A stretch of DNA of 64,000 nt from Cruorifilaria tuberocauda (GCA_013365365.1 JABVXU010000107.1:1-64000); one strand, 5' to 3'. Shown: positions 49,001 through 61,550, counted from the first letter of the stretch. The notes: a model not told the origin generated them from the sequence alone. A program made the numbers and translations.

Positions 49001-49872
49001 TGATTAAATTTCATTAATCATTTTAAACTTTAAAATAACATAATTGATACTATTGATCCATTTCAGTATAGTCAAAATAAAAGAAGTTAGTAAGTTAAGG
49101 ATGAAACTTTATAGTCTGAATGATCGAGTTGTTTGTTAATAAAGTGAATTTTGGGAAGAATAGTTAAAAGTAACTCTGAACAACGAAATATTTACTTTAT
49201 TAGTAAGGTAGATTTTGTGAAGAATAGTTATAAAAGTAACTTTGAACAACGAAATATTTACTTTATTAGTAAGGTAGATTTTGTGAAGAATAGTTATAAA
49301 AGTAACTCTGAACAACGAAATATTTACTTTACTAGTAAGGTAGATTTTGTGAAGAATAGTTAAAAGTAACTCTGAATAACGAAATATTTACTTTACTAGT
49401 AAGGTGGATTTTATGAGGAATAGTTAAAAGTAACTCTGAACAACGAAACGTTTTCTAGCAAAGTGAATTTTGGGAAATAGTTAAAAATACTTTGATACTA
49501 TTTAATTCAATATAATCAAAATAGCTGTGCGAGATATATAAAGTTTAGGATGGAACTTGATCTAAATATTTGCTAGTAAAGTGAATTTTCGGGAGAGTAG
49601 TTAAAAGTAATTCTGGAAAACAACAAAACTGTATTTTCTATTTGGAATTTTGAAATTACCTAACTTAAATTGCTTTTGAGCATACAGTTAAATACAGTTA
49701 GCTAACTTGAATAAATCATACGCTACTACTATGTTTAATTGTAAAATTTGATATTATAAAAAGTTTTTTTTTTGTTTTTCAGGTGCTAACATCCGGTTTG
49801 TTCGTTACACTTTGGTTTACTTACCTCGGTCTCTCTACTCTTGAATCTTATCATGTGATTTCTGGTTTCTAG
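43061..49872 (+). CDS. Na+/Ca2+ exchanger (NCX), C-terminal half only, 12 exons
   Basis: Plasma-membrane antiporter trading Na+ for Ca2+. Exons: 43061-43187, 43265-43345, 43471-43571, 43956-44057, 44295-45435 region with the coding exon at 45295-45435, then 46233-46357, 46658-46757, 47263-47400, 47507-47665, 48147-48248, 48786-48970, 49783-49872; about 483 residues in one frame. Present: the end of Calx-beta 1 ([10 protein letters not shown]), Calx-beta 2 ([19 protein letters not shown]), the loop block [40 protein letters not shown], then the second alpha-repeat half with [14 protein letters not shown] and [29 protein letters not shown], and the C-terminal GF. Missing: the signal peptide, membrane spans 1-5, the first alpha repeat and most of Calx-beta 1, so no start codon is assigned. 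Exon 5 encodes an extra Ser/Thr-rich basic segment ([14 protein letters not shown]) in the position where NCX genes splice alternatively; reading on past its donor reaches TGA at 45468. Confidence 0.92.
44058..44295. repeat. tandem repeat of about 30 bp inside NCX intron
   Basis: About seven imperfect copies of a unit like GTCATTTAAAAATGAAGGTA AGTTAAATGAAA follow directly after exon 4. The unit resembles the exon end and donor itself (ATCATTAAAAAATGAAG|GTAGG), so several decoy donor-like GAAGGTAAGT sites are present. Confidence 0.75.
44560..45170. repeat. degenerate ATGATAA-rich repeats in NCX intron
   Basis: Repeated blocks such as AAAATGATAATTTGATAATA, ATGATGATTTGA and TAATCTAATGTCAATATTTA appear three or more times with small changes. 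No coding signal. Confidence 0.7.
45480..45870. repeat. direct repeats in NCX intron
   Basis: Short ATTATTTACCTGAATAATT units are followed by two copies, at about 45593-45665 and 45710-45780, of a block containing AATCATTTACTTTATTCCGT and TACAAGTAGTTTAAGTAAT. Confidence 0.75.
46800..47215. repeat. tandem duplication of about 200 bp in NCX intron
   Basis: Two adjacent diverged copies share TATAACTATAATTATAGTT, ATATTTAATTTAAC and the block TTTTTTAGA(T/A)GACTGTATTAC followed by AGTTACGTGTA. Each copy carries an acceptor-like TTTTTTAG. Neither opens a sustained frame in the required phase, so they are not called exons. Confidence 0.75.
47700..47815. repeat. short tandem repeat in NCX intron
   Basis: Several copies of GATGAATAGGTAAAAAGTAA, beginning 35 bp after the donor of exon 9. 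Confidence 0.75.
48300..48755. repeat. tandem repeat, unit about 55 bp, in NCX intron
   Basis: About seven copies of a unit containing AAGTATTACTTCTATTAAAC, ATTTTATCATAATTCCGGAA and AAACATTGAC. The repeats open a false frame on the minus strand (48719-48507). Confidence 0.9.
49145..49460. repeat. tandem repeat, unit about 66 bp, in NCX intron
   Basis: Four to five copies of a unit containing AAAGTAACTCTGAACAACGA, AATATTTACTTTATTAGTAA and GGTAGATTTTGTGAAGAATA. A 22-residue repeat reading ([18 protein letters not shown]) in one frame is a by-product of the 66-bp period. Confidence 0.9.
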
Positions 49873-50292
49873 TGATTTTAGCAAAGTGTTCATGGATAGA
49901 TTTCATATGTTATTTATTTTTAAATTGATTAATTTAAAATTTGTCCTTCAATTTGTCATTTTTGCAGACACGCTTTTTGAAAATTAAAAAAATTTTTCCT
50001 TTACCTTGAATTCTTGTTGTTACTTTCATTCATGCATTGATTTTAGGATTAATGATAATAACAATAATAATAACGATAATAATAATAATCAATAGCAATA
50101 ATGATAATAATAATAATAATAGTAAATAATCATGAGTATTAATAATAAGTAATAATAACAAGTAATAATAATAACTGATAATAATAGTAATAATGATTGA
50201 TGACGATAATAAATGATAATAATTAATAATAATTAATAATGAGTAATAATAACAAGCAATAATAATAAATAATAATGATAGTAATAATAGTG

Positions 50293-50366
<74 letters not shown>

Positions 50367-51703
50367 TTTACTTTTATTGTAATATCAATACAATAATGTA
50401 AAGGTTGAAATAACTTTAGCAGCATACCGTAATGTTTCTTCATGTTCTATTATTTTATTTTATCATCAATCCTATTTATAAGTATAAAACTTTCCATAGA
50501 CATGCATAACATTTCATGAATATTTTTCACTTCATTTAAATTAACTAAAATATTTTACTTATTTATTTTGCCAGTTACTTTTTTGCTATTGTATTTTTTT
50601 TAAAAATTAGAAAATTTTCTTGTTTTTAATTTCAAAATTTCAACTTTAATTTCAATTTCTCATCTCATCTACGCAATCAAATTATTTTGTCGCATTGTGC
50701 TGCCTGTAATAAAATGTAATTTAGAAATAAAAAGAAGGCGCAAATTACGTAAAGCGGAAATTTAAATTCATGAAAACGCAAATTACGTAAAGCGAAAATT
50801 TAAATTCGCGAAGGAATAAAATATTTTAAGTGATTTATGCACGTTTATACAGACAATCTAGTAAGCAATCTAAGTACTTACAAAATAGCTTACAATTACA
50901 CAATTAACGAGTAACCAATACAAAAGTAAGTCTTGATTTACTTAAGTAAAGTGACTTACTCAAAAATAGTTACACCTTTTTGATAATTCAAAATTCACCG
51001 AGAGATGATAATAATGATACCTTCACTGAAATTCTCAATTTATACAGATAAGTTAGTGAAAGTAAACATAGCTTACAAAATATATTTTATATCAGCAACG
51101 AGTAACTATTACAAAGATAAATTTACATTTACTGAATAACTCATAGCTTCACTTTTTTACGAATTCAAAATTTAGACTGGAAAAAGAGAAACCTGTAAAG
51201 TTCATTGTAATTCAATGATAGATGAAATAAAAGATTTAGCTTGTTAATCATTTAATCATGATACTAACAGGTTGTATGATCTATAGTAGATTTTATTTAA
51301 TAATATCAGTTAGATAATATTGTTGAAATATTTCATCAAGTGAAATTACACAGGAAAAAGAAGTTGAGCTTAGAGAGAGAGAATCACTGGAATTCAGGTT
51401 GCAATAAATTTTACTTACAATAATTTATAACCGAAAATTTCAATCAATTGTTACTATGATCAGTGATCACCTTTCGGTTTATAATCTCGATTGAACTGAA
51501 ATGGTATCTTTTTGAGAAATATTAAACAGATATATGTGTGTGAATAAAGGTCAAAGTTAAAAGTTGCATTAAGAAAGAAATCATTATGAAAGTAAGATTT
51601 TGAGTTTAAGTAATTGAAACTAGAGTATTTATGATTGCGCTGTTTGTTCGGTCAGTTAATTATGCAAGAAAAAAAATTTTTTTTTTTACTTCCACAACTT
51701 CCT
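49873..51703. other. intergenic between convergent genes, largely simple sequence
   Basis: Holds the 3' flanks of NCX (+) and of the unrecognised basic-protein gene (-). Apart from the microsatellite at about 50048-50375, two copies of GCAAATTACGTAAAGCG (about 50740-50810) are visible. No gene was seen. Confidence 0.5.
50048..50375. repeat. (AAT)n microsatellite
   Basis: Interrupted then pure trinucleotide repeat; the pure block at about 50297-50365 is ATA/AAT units. It creates a false poly-leucine/isoleucine frame on the minus strand. Confidence 0.95.
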
Positions 51704-53520
51704 TCAATTAATCTTTTCTTTTGTCTTGTTAGGAAAAAAAAAGTGCCTTAGGCTAGATGAAGCTAAATTATAAATTACAGGATGGAGATCGCTTCGAAAA
51801 ATGATAAATCCAGCTTGAGCATTGTAGCTAACATTTTTCAGATGTTCAGCAGCATCACGAATCACTCCGCAAGGTAACTGAACCAGTAATTTCTAAAAAA
51901 ATACTTTCAATAATTGAATTGTTTTAAATTGATTACTGAATGTATTACTAATTAATTGATTGACTAATTTGTTCATAAAATTAATGATCTTTCCGACGTA
52001 TAAGTAATAAGTTGCAAAGGATCGAATGATAACTGATTGTGATTAAAAGTTCATACATCATGATACAATTGTTAAAACTAATTAAATTTGATATCAGTGA
52101 ATATGAAATATTAGTGAAAATATTTGAATATCGAGTATCGATTATTTGAAATTATTCAAATATTAATATGCTAATTCAAATATTAACGATGATATTAGAG
52201 ATTTCTAATTTCTAAACTTTATGGATCAGGCAGTGAATGATAAGAAGTTTGATATCAAATATTGATTATTTGAAATCACTCAGATATTAATATTCTAATT
52301 CAAATATTAACGATGATATTAGAGATTTCTAATTTCTAAACTTTATGGATCAAACAGTGAATGATAAGAAATTGAAAAAAAAAACAGTTTAAGATGCATT
52401 TCTATTTTAGCACATTTTTCAGTGGTAAAACTTTTAATGATAAAACTATCAGGTCACTGATATGATAATAAAAAATAAAATACTAACATCAGGTAGTTTT
52501 TTTAGCTGCTCATAAACATGATCGTTAGCTGATAGTAAAGGAGCATTTTGAATTTCGTTTTTGTTGTCTGATTCTTTTGGGGTCACTTTAATCGATACTT
52601 TACTGGACTGTAACTAAAATCATTTATAATATTTAGTAAGTGTTTAAATTCGAAAAATGAAATTATAACTCATGAACTATGAAATTTGAAACTACTGACC
52701 TTAGCCTTAGCTGAACTAGTGTCCATAGACTTAACTTCTGCTACACTATCCTGTTTTGGCAGTTTAGGATTAATTTTCTTGACGTTAACGGTTGTTTGTT
52801 TATGGACTGGTTTCCTGCAAAAAAACAAACTTTACAAACTTACTTTTTATAAAACTAAAACTTATTTTTTGAAGTTTACTCTTTTACTCTTAAGTTTCTT
52901 TTCTTCTTCGATCAGTTACAAGAAATTATGAACATATAAAATACATGCATTGATTCCAAATCATTTTCCAGAATTATAGATAAAAGATTGAAAAAAAAAA
53001 AAACTTACTTATACTTTTTAGTAATTCCTGGTTGTAGAGTAGTCCGGATCGCTTCACGTGCAGCTAAAAGAGTAAGTAATTTGAAGAGATCGAAAAAAAA
53101 AAAACTACTCTCGCTTTAAATACATGTTTTATTTATCAAATCGATGATTAACGCTTAAATTCATACATTCTTACCTTTCAATCTCAATACTTTTCATTGC
53201 TATCATTTAAAGTATAACAAACATAATAAAGTTTACTTAAGTAAAAGCTTAAAGCATGATAAACATAACAACGCTTACTTAAATAAAAGCTTGAAGCATG
53301 ATAAACTTCTCTTTATTCAATACTTTTTAAGTCATAGAGTATAATTTGAATAATTAAAATATAAACTAATCTTAAAATGAATAAAAATTTTATTTAACAT
53401 TTTAATATATTTGCAGTTTGCGAAAAAAAAAAAAAAGCTTGAAACTTTACCTTCTGCAGCTTTTCGTTTATGTCTCACTGTCATATCGTGTTGAATTAGT
53501 TTCCTGAACTTTGGAATCAT
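51704..53520 (-). CDS. small basic protein, not recognised, 5 exons
   Basis: Exons in transcript order: 53520-53451, 53063-53009, 52814-52700, 52607-52488, 51892-51704; phases 1, 2, 0, 0 agree; 182 aa. The N-terminal half is lysine/arginine-rich (MIPKFRKLIQHDMTVRHKRK, GITKKYKKPVHK) and mostly polar linker (KINPKLPKQDSVAEVK). The C-terminal exon has the ordered features of a small domain (LLVQLPCGVIRDAAEHLKNV, AGFIIFRSDLHPV). The composition suggests a nuclear or nucleic-acid-binding protein, which is a guess. The ATG is in a good context, but upstream exons cannot be excluded. A run of nine T's (coding strand) in the last exon codes Phe-Phe-Phe and is a place where a sequencing slip would change the C-terminus. 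Confidence 0.65.
52130..52375. repeat. direct repeat of about 115 bp in an intron
   Basis: Two near-identical copies (about 52135-52255 and 52260-52372), sharing AATTCAAATATTAACGATGA, TATTAGAGATTTCTAATTTC and CTTTATGGATCA, within the fourth intron of the basic-protein gene. Confidence 0.85.
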
Positions 53521-53819
53521 TATAAATTGAATTATTCACACCTGTTTAGAAGAATAAAGATTATTTGATAAGAAAAAAAAAATGATGATAATTATGATGA
53601 TAAAAATAATGATAATGATAAAAATGATGATAATATTAAAAAGAACTATCTATACATTAAGATGAAACATGGATTAGCATTTCATTGATACGATTAATGA
53701 TACATTATATGAAGTATAAGTTGGCTCTCATACATGTAGATTAAATATTAGCGCCAATTAGCCATAATAATTATAAAATGTTGCAGAAAAATATAACAAA
53801 GTTTGGTTTCTATATTCTT

Positions 53820-54130
53820 TACCTTAATTATTTACCTGTAATTCTTACCTAAATTATTTACCTGTAACGAGAAGAATATTTCTAGTAGAATTATCTTTTA
53901 ATGTTTACGTAAATTATTTACCTGCAACGAGAAGAATATTTCTAGTAGAATTATCTTTTAATGTTTACGTAAATTATTTACCTGTAATTTTTACCTAAAT
54001 TATTTACCTGTAACGAGAAGAATATTTCTAGTAGAATTATCTTTTAATGTTTACCTAAATTATTTACCTGTAATTTTTACCTAAATTATTTACCTGTAAT
54101 GAAAAGAATATTTCTAGTAGAATTATCCGA
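53820..54130. repeat. tandem repeat, unit about 62 bp
   Basis: Four to five copies of AAATTATTTACCTGTAACGA, GAAGAATATTTCTAGTAGAA and TTATCTTTTAATGTTTAC, upstream of the basic-protein gene. This is the last clear tandem repeat on the right of the repeat island. Confidence 0.9.
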
Positions 54131-55688
54131 AAGTTTCAAAAATTCATTCTAATAAAACAAAACTTCCTATAAGAAAAAGTTATTAAGATATGAATACTGA
54201 AATGATTTACTAATTATTCAAAAGTATTTAATTCTTTAAAAATTCCTAATAAGAAAGTTTTAATAAATTGTTAGAATGAACGAAACGTACGGAGCAAAAG
54301 AAAAATAGACCGACTAGCTAGTTGAAATGAAGTTAGATGAAATGAAATAATAATAAATTATAAATGATTTTATAGTAATTATTGATAAAGAGAAAATTGT
54401 ATTCAAATTTTTTTCGATTTACTACTAAATAAAATTTATACTCGAAGATATTATCAATTTTTCCTAGCTTTTATCACTTATCATTTTATATTATAGCTTA
54501 TGACATCTTTTAATTTAATTTTTCAAATTTTCGTATTCCTAAATCATCAGTGAAGTAGAAAGTTTTAAAATATCACTAAGATGATTTTATAGTGATTACT
54601 GATAAAGAGGAAATCAGTAATCAATCAAAACTTTTCAATTTACTAAACGTAATTGATACCGCGCCGATATTATCAGCTTTTCGTAGATCAACTCTTATCA
54701 CCTATGATATTTTATATTATGTCATTTCATATCGCCATAATTGCCTGAAAAAAAAATTATTTCAATTTAAGCGTTTATAGTGTAATTGGATTTATAATAG
54801 ATGAGAATTTTTTTGTATAATTTTGCTTTTTGAAATTTATGTATTATTAACTTTAACTTGATAAAATAATATCAATCAAAGCTGAACTTTGACCCTGCTA
54901 TTGAATGTTATATCGTCATGCGAACAAAAACTTATCATTCTGAACTATTACATGAATTTAGCTATGAAAAAAAAAACTGTGCACATTATGAATGATAAAG
55001 TTTTCAGAAATTTTCCGATTCCATTTATTGGATTTGATTGAAATGTGAAAAGTAGGAAAGCAATTCATTCGCAGTTTAAGTTAAATCTTTCTTTCCAAAA
55101 AAGAGGCATAGCTCTCAAGAACACGATCGTATCAGAAACAGAACCAACTTTATACAATTGCGCCAATCGTCTCCCAATTGAAAAGCTTGACTAAAATCAA
55201 ATTTGAAAAGAAATTCACATTTATCCTTTATAGAATTATTGTGGACAGGAAAACGATAAAGCCCTATGCAGAATTTGCAGAATTGCTACCAAATAAAAAG
55301 CTGTTCATGATCGCATAATTTCGATGAAATAAATTTGCAGAAGAATTCATGCATTAACTAACTCATCCAAATAATCCTTATGTCTTTGCATCGAAAGGCT
55401 TAACCATTATTTTATTTTCGAAGAAAGCAATTCAACAAAATTAAAACAATTACAACAAAATTACAATGATAATGTTTAATTAAAGTTTGACATATTTTCA
55501 TTTTAAATATGGATTTCAAAAACCAATTTCCCATAATTCACCGAATCAAAAAATTGAACTTGAATTAATGGGATAAACAAGGAAAATTGATCGGCTTGCA
55601 AATAAACTTTGACTATATTTTGTTTGTTAAGCAGTTTTTCTGGACACAGTAATCGTAATGATGTTTCGGTGTCTTCACAAAGGATGTT
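54131..55688. other. intergenic
   Basis: Between the start region of the basic-protein gene and the stop of cct-7, both on the minus strand. The 62-codon open frame at 54592-54780 (+) lacks splice context. No gene was seen. Confidence 0.45.
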
Positions 55689-58600
55689 TTACATATCGGG
55701 CAAGTGGCCGCTATTTGCTGAACGAGGATTCTTGATTGTTTGATCAATACTTAAAACAAGGCAAGCTGCTTCCGTTGCTGCTGTAAGCGCATTCTGAAAA
55801 TGATAATGTTAGAGAATGGTGTTTTTTTTTACACGAAAAGAAAATAAATAAGAAACACAGGTATATATACAGGATAGAGATGGCGGTCCACATTTTCGAA
55901 TATAAATTCCACGAGTTGGTACTACGATCTAAACCAAAAAATTCTTTTTCATATTCTATTTTTGCTAAGTTGAAACTAGTTATTTTCTAACTTGACCCAA
56001 ATTTCTAAAGCGTAGATTCCATTGTTATCCCTGTTTACTATTTTCACAAAACGTGAATCAAGCAAAAAATTTCTTCAGGGAAACTCAAGAAGCACGAACT
56101 AGTTTCACAACAGCTGGTTCCCAAATGCATGCTTCCATATTGTCATTGACATCTTCTCCATAAATATTAACTCCTGCCCACTTCTCTCCCTTAGCATGTC
56201 GGTGCCGCAATCGATTCAGTATATCCGTAGCATCTATGCCTGCATTGTAGCACAGCTGCTTCGGAATTATCTTAAACACATGACGATTATTCTTTTTTTA
56301 ATTAAATTTATTTAAACACAATAAAGGTAAACATTTCTCGTTTTATAGTTCAACATCAAGACTAATGAAGACAATTTATAACACCGAATGAGAAAAAGAA
56401 GTAATTAACGGAAAAGTGTTCCAATGTAACAAACGAAAACTTGGCTTTTCTAGTTTTGAAATCCGGTGACAAAAACATATATGGAAAGAAAAAAGACCTC
56501 TAGAGTTTTGGCGAATGCTTGCCAAAAGAATTGCTCTTTACCCACGAGAGTTCTAGAAATATCTCTAATGTGCCGGGAAAGCTCCATTTCAATAGCGCCA
56601 CCACCTAAAGTTAAATAAGCAGTAATTTCTGACACAGTACTTTCATTAATATACTTTAATTAAGCAAATTTTACATGGAAAAAATACACAGCTGTCACCG
56701 TTATCCACAGTTTCATAGGAAATGAAAGTTAGAAATTTGTACAAACAAAAGATATCTACGTATATGAATAAGAATGACTTTTGAGCAGTATTGTATTCAA
56801 ATAACAGCGATGCAGAAATTGTTCAGCAAAATAATACAAAAACAAACCTGCGACAATGGTATCATTTTTTTTAGCACGTCGCACAATCATGATTGCATCA
56901 TGTAAAGAACGCTCCGTTTCTGCGATGAATTGTTCTGCGCTACCGCGCAAAATCACAGTGCAAGACTTGGCTTTTGTACAGTCTAGGAAGAAGTTATATC
57001 TGAAATATAGTTTGAAAAAAAAAGTAATCAGATGGAATCAGATAGAGAGAGGTTAGAGAATGATTTTTAGTTGGATAGAGCAAACATAGCAATACTTGGA
57101 GCAGTTAAAACATGAAATATTAGCAGTACTCAAAACCGAATGTAAAATTTGTGAATCTAAATCACTAATTTTTAAATCAAATACATGCACCATATGAAGC
57201 GCAAAAATGAAAAAATACCGTTCGTTTCCTACTTGCTGTTCATAAAATTCAGCACAGCTTCCAAGCAGTTCCTTCTTAATTTGGCTTACTGTTGTAAGAA
57301 CAGTGCCACCACATGCGGCAATTAGTCTATCCATATCAGCTTGTTCCACACGTCCAGCACAGAACATATCTCTGGAAGAAAAGATTATAAGAAACTTAGG
57401 AAAACAAAAAATAAAATAGTGTATAAACGAAGAGATAAGAAAGAACAGAAAAAAAAGATGAATTCACTTAGCTCGAGCTCTCGTTGACTCTGAAAACACT
57501 ATTATATCGAAATAGTATTTAGGAATAGGAAGTGAATCTACTAGGCTAAAAATAAAAGCTACCTGTCAGCAAACCACTGTGTGGCCACATCTCCAATTGG
57601 CAGTTTCGAAAGTACTACTTTCGCTCCAGATTCATGAATTTTCTTTAACTTGTCGTATAAAATTGTCCATTCAGCATCAACAATCCAAAAAGCAAAAAAT
57701 TTTAAATAATATCAATATAATAATATAAATCAGAAATCAAAGCTTATATAAGGAAATTTGATTAGCACCGGCAATAATGCTTTAGCCATGTCTTAGCCAC
57801 AAATGAGAACTTTACAAGAAATACCTTCTGATACTCATCCACACTTTGAATTCTCATTTCCGCGTTGTCCTTTTCAGCTTTCAGCTCCAATTCAATATTA
57901 AGCAAAGCAACGAAAAGATTTTTGTAATGTTTTGGTTGCATTTCAAAGCCCGCATAACTGAATGCTTTCTTGAATGCGATACCTTTGACCAGTTGGGAAT
58001 CCTGAAAAGATGTTAGCATATCAAACGATTGAAACGGTTCATAAAAGCAAGAGAATTAATTCAAGAAAATGCATACCGAAAGAGATCCACCGCTAACTTT
58101 CTTAATCCCTATCATATTTGATGGCAGATTTTCATCCAAGTATGAGACGGCATCGACAGCCATTTCAGCGAAAAATTCCCGTTCTTGGCTTATCTGAAAT
58201 TTTAGTAAATTAAGTGCAAATATTTAAAAATGGATTCCTTGCTTCCTCTTATGAACGCTGAATAGGCTAAACTAACAGCTTAATTAAATTAAGAAAACTG
58301 AAATTTTCATAGCATAGGATAAACTAAACCGCGTAATTTAATTTTTCATTTTAATTTAATCTAGTCTTATTTATAATCGTATCCGATCATCCTATATATA
58401 TCTGATAAAACTATGACGATCATAAATATTTGATAAAATAAAGCTGCATCGATAAAGGCAGAAAAAATCTTAGCGATCAATTAATTAATTTGTTCACTAT
58501 AAATTTCAAGATAGGGCAATGATCCTATTCAGGTTAAGTCTTCAATCATTGTTTTAACAAAATGGTAAAAACACTGTAATCACTGCAGCAACACAAAACG

Positions 58601-59913
58601 TACCAGCTTACTGCTGAGACAAGTTGTGGCACATCGTTTTAGCATTTCACGCGTATTAGTGTCACCACTAATTTTCACAGCCAATTCTTTAAGTCGTTTG
58701 GTTGCCTGAACTTACAAAGTATGTAAAAAAGTATCTTCTTGCACTATATCTGTCTCAAAGATTTTATAATAGAATCAAACAATAACCGTTGTACTATTTA
58801 ATGAGGTGCTGGATTATTATAATGTAATTATTAAATATTATAATTCTTCTAAAATATCTCAATGTATACTGTTTAATTGATATCATCTAACAGAATAATC
58901 TCATAGAAGAAAGGAACAAAAAATTTACCAGAGTAAAAAGTTGCTAAAATTCCGCTTTCAAAATCACAAATAGCATTTGTTAATTCATAATAAATTTATT
59001 TTTAGATATTGCAGCGCAACATAAAAAGCAGGTTCACCTCTTCACAAGCCTTTGAGTAGGACCGAATTATCAGCTGTGGACTGACACCATCTTCAATGAA
59101 AGGTTTTGAACGTTTCAAAAGCTCCGCTGCCAGTATAACAACTAAAAATCATGAAATAATTGAAAGGCTAGAATATTATGAATATTCGAGTAATACAAAT
59201 ATAAAGCAAAGTCAGTGACAGCTCTAATTAATAAGCATTTACCTGAAGTAGTGCCATCGCCAACTTCAGCATCTTGACTTTTCGCTATATCAACCATAAC
59301 TTGAGCTGCGGGGAAAACAATATCGAGTAATTTCAGAATGGTTGCTCCATCATTTGAGATCGTTGTTTTACCTAAAACCCATTTCTTAAGATGCAGAAAA
59401 ATGTAAATAACAGAGCAGTGCTATTAATATATTATTTATTTTATGAAAAGACAATTACAAGCTCAATAAGCCTCATGTAACATCTTGAGATTATATGCAC
59501 TTTGTGCACGAACTAACTTGATAAAAACAACCGAGACTGAAAGAAGTGAATGAAATAGAAGTTTAGATAGGAACAAGAAGTAAGGTATAATTCGAAATAG
59601 TAAATACCGAAATACAAAATTCAAATATTTAACTTAGGAAATCTTTAGCGACTGAACAGATGCACGCCGAACATCAGATTTTCAACTAAAAATTTTTTTT
59701 CATTCAAAATCTCCGTAAGATAAAATTCAAAGGGCTGTTCGTAAAAAGAGTACCCTTAGAATCGATGATCAGTTTATCCATGCCACGAGGCCCCAGTGTG
59801 GTACGAATGCTATCTGCGATCACGTTGCATGCACTGATATTACTAATTATTTGTTGTTTACCAAACTTTGCTTCTGTTCCCTCTTTCAACAAAATTATTG
59901 GTGCGTTCATCAT
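55689..59913 (-). CDS. cct-7: T-complex chaperonin eta subunit (CCT7), complete, 12 exons
   Basis: ATP-dependent cytosolic chaperonin subunit; the eight-subunit CCT ring folds actin, tubulin and other proteins. Exons in transcript order: 59913-59754, 59371-59243, 59141-59038, 58705-58604, 58193-58077, 58001-57825, 57684-57563, 57371-57219, 56999-56848, 56604-56498, 56270-56100, 55793-55689; 532 aa, close to the family's about 540. Group II motifs: [16 protein letters not shown] (60-64), the catalytic GDGTTS (91-96), [10 protein letters not shown]. Eta-specific matches run throughout ([57 protein letters not shown]). The C-terminus lacks the Gly/Arg-rich tail of animal eta subunits. Exon 7 starts right after TTTTTGG instead of an AG. 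A second in-frame Met follows the first at once. Confidence 0.96.
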
Positions 59914-61550
59914 CTTTTGCCGACTGCAGAATCGAAGATTTTTTCAAGTGAAAATCTGAAATACGAACAAAACATTATTTCCAAGAACTTTTATCAAATT
60001 ATTTCCAGAAATAACAAAAAACCTAAGAAAACAGACATTATATTAAATTGCATGTTATTAAGAAACAAAACCAGTATTCAATAAGAGGGAAAAATCATTA
60101 TTTTCTTGCAAATCCTCACGAAGGTGTAAAAACATATTAATACTTATGATTTCGTTTAATTCATACATTTTAACTAATTAGTGTAGAATTCACAGTTCAA
60201 ACGTTCGTTGGTTTAAACAGAACTTCATAATAATAGTGCATAAGTTCTAATTCACCAGCAGGATTTTCATCATCTTCAAATCTCCATAAAACTCAAAATA
60301 TCTTTTAAGGGTTTCGGAAACTTGTAAAGGATTCAATCATAATCTCGTAATCTCCAAGTATAAATTTCCTTGAATTATACGCTAACGGCTTTCAATCCAG
60401 ACAAAAGAACTACCGCGACAAGTACTATATCGACTGATATTCAATCGAAGGATTATGAGTACCTGTCCACACCTTGAAAAGAATAACCTGATCGATAAAA
60501 ACATCACTTGTTACGATCTGCTAAATTCTACAAAACATTTGCTTTAACAAGATGAGGTATTATTGGAACCATTCATGACCATTCAAATTTATATACAAAT
60601 TAATTCGATATTTTATTAATACTAATCGAAACGAACTATATTCAAATTCAACATAAGAGTTAAAGAAACGAAAAGAAATTGAATTCAATTTCCAACCGAA
60701 AAAAAAAAAGTTTTTGGAGCAAACTGTTTCTTTTCTTATGCAAGCAAATTCACACACAGTGATATACAGAGTATATGCGCACGAAGAGAATGTGCCTGTA
60801 TGCATCTATGAGAAGGAAGAACTGAAGAATGATAAGTGCGACTAAAGCAAAGTGACATATACTAAATGAATTTTGTTGGCAAGGAATGACGGATTGAAAC
60901 TGTAAAGCGGAATGAAGGCTTGCAAAGATGTACAGAAAAAAGACAGATAAATCAAATTTGTAAACTTCGAAAAAATCTAACTTCATAAAAAATCATTCAA
61001 AATGTAGGCGTATTACAGCCTAAACTTATTTTAATTTTTTAACCGTAAGCGACCAGAAAAAAAAAACATGAATGCCAAGATTAGTTATCCTTGACAAAAA
61101 ATTGCATTTAATTTCACTTGATTCCTTAAATATTCTCTTTACTTTGTATGGAATCTTCGTACCTCTATTTTCTCTCCACATACTTGATCTAATTAAAAAA
61201 TGAGTTAATCATTTTTCAAAAGGCAAGCTCTCAGCGCAGGAAGATTTTTAACACGAATAAGAAATATAAATGACTTAAAAAGCTACGAAATATGGAAGCT
61301 CTTCGTGCAAACGACCACAATTACAAAATACTACAACTTAATAAATTTAAGCATGTTATCTGCACAGTTAATTCTTTTCTGAAATTCTAAACGAGAGCAT
61401 TTAATGGTCATCTGACTTCAAGCAGCAATAAGTTCAAATTTAATTTTCATTAATGATAAACCAAATAAATATCAACATAAAACAACGAGGCTAAATCCAC
61501 TTCGATGATGTATATCTCTGCAATCGACAATTGTGGTGATCAGTAAATCA
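59914..61550. other. gap between unc-60A-like gene and cct-7
   Basis: About 1.6 kb between two genes on the minus strand. I looked for a second set of ADF exons (the UNC-60B position in Caenorhabditis) and found none. No other exon is supported. Confidence 0.45.

Noticed and set aside
49151..49363. Open frame with a 22-residue internal repeat
   Set aside because: Created by a 66-bp tandem repeat whose period is a multiple of three; it lies in an NCX intron.
50030..50443. 137-codon minus-strand frame rich in Leu and Ile
   Set aside because: It is the translation of the (AAT)n microsatellite and has no other features.
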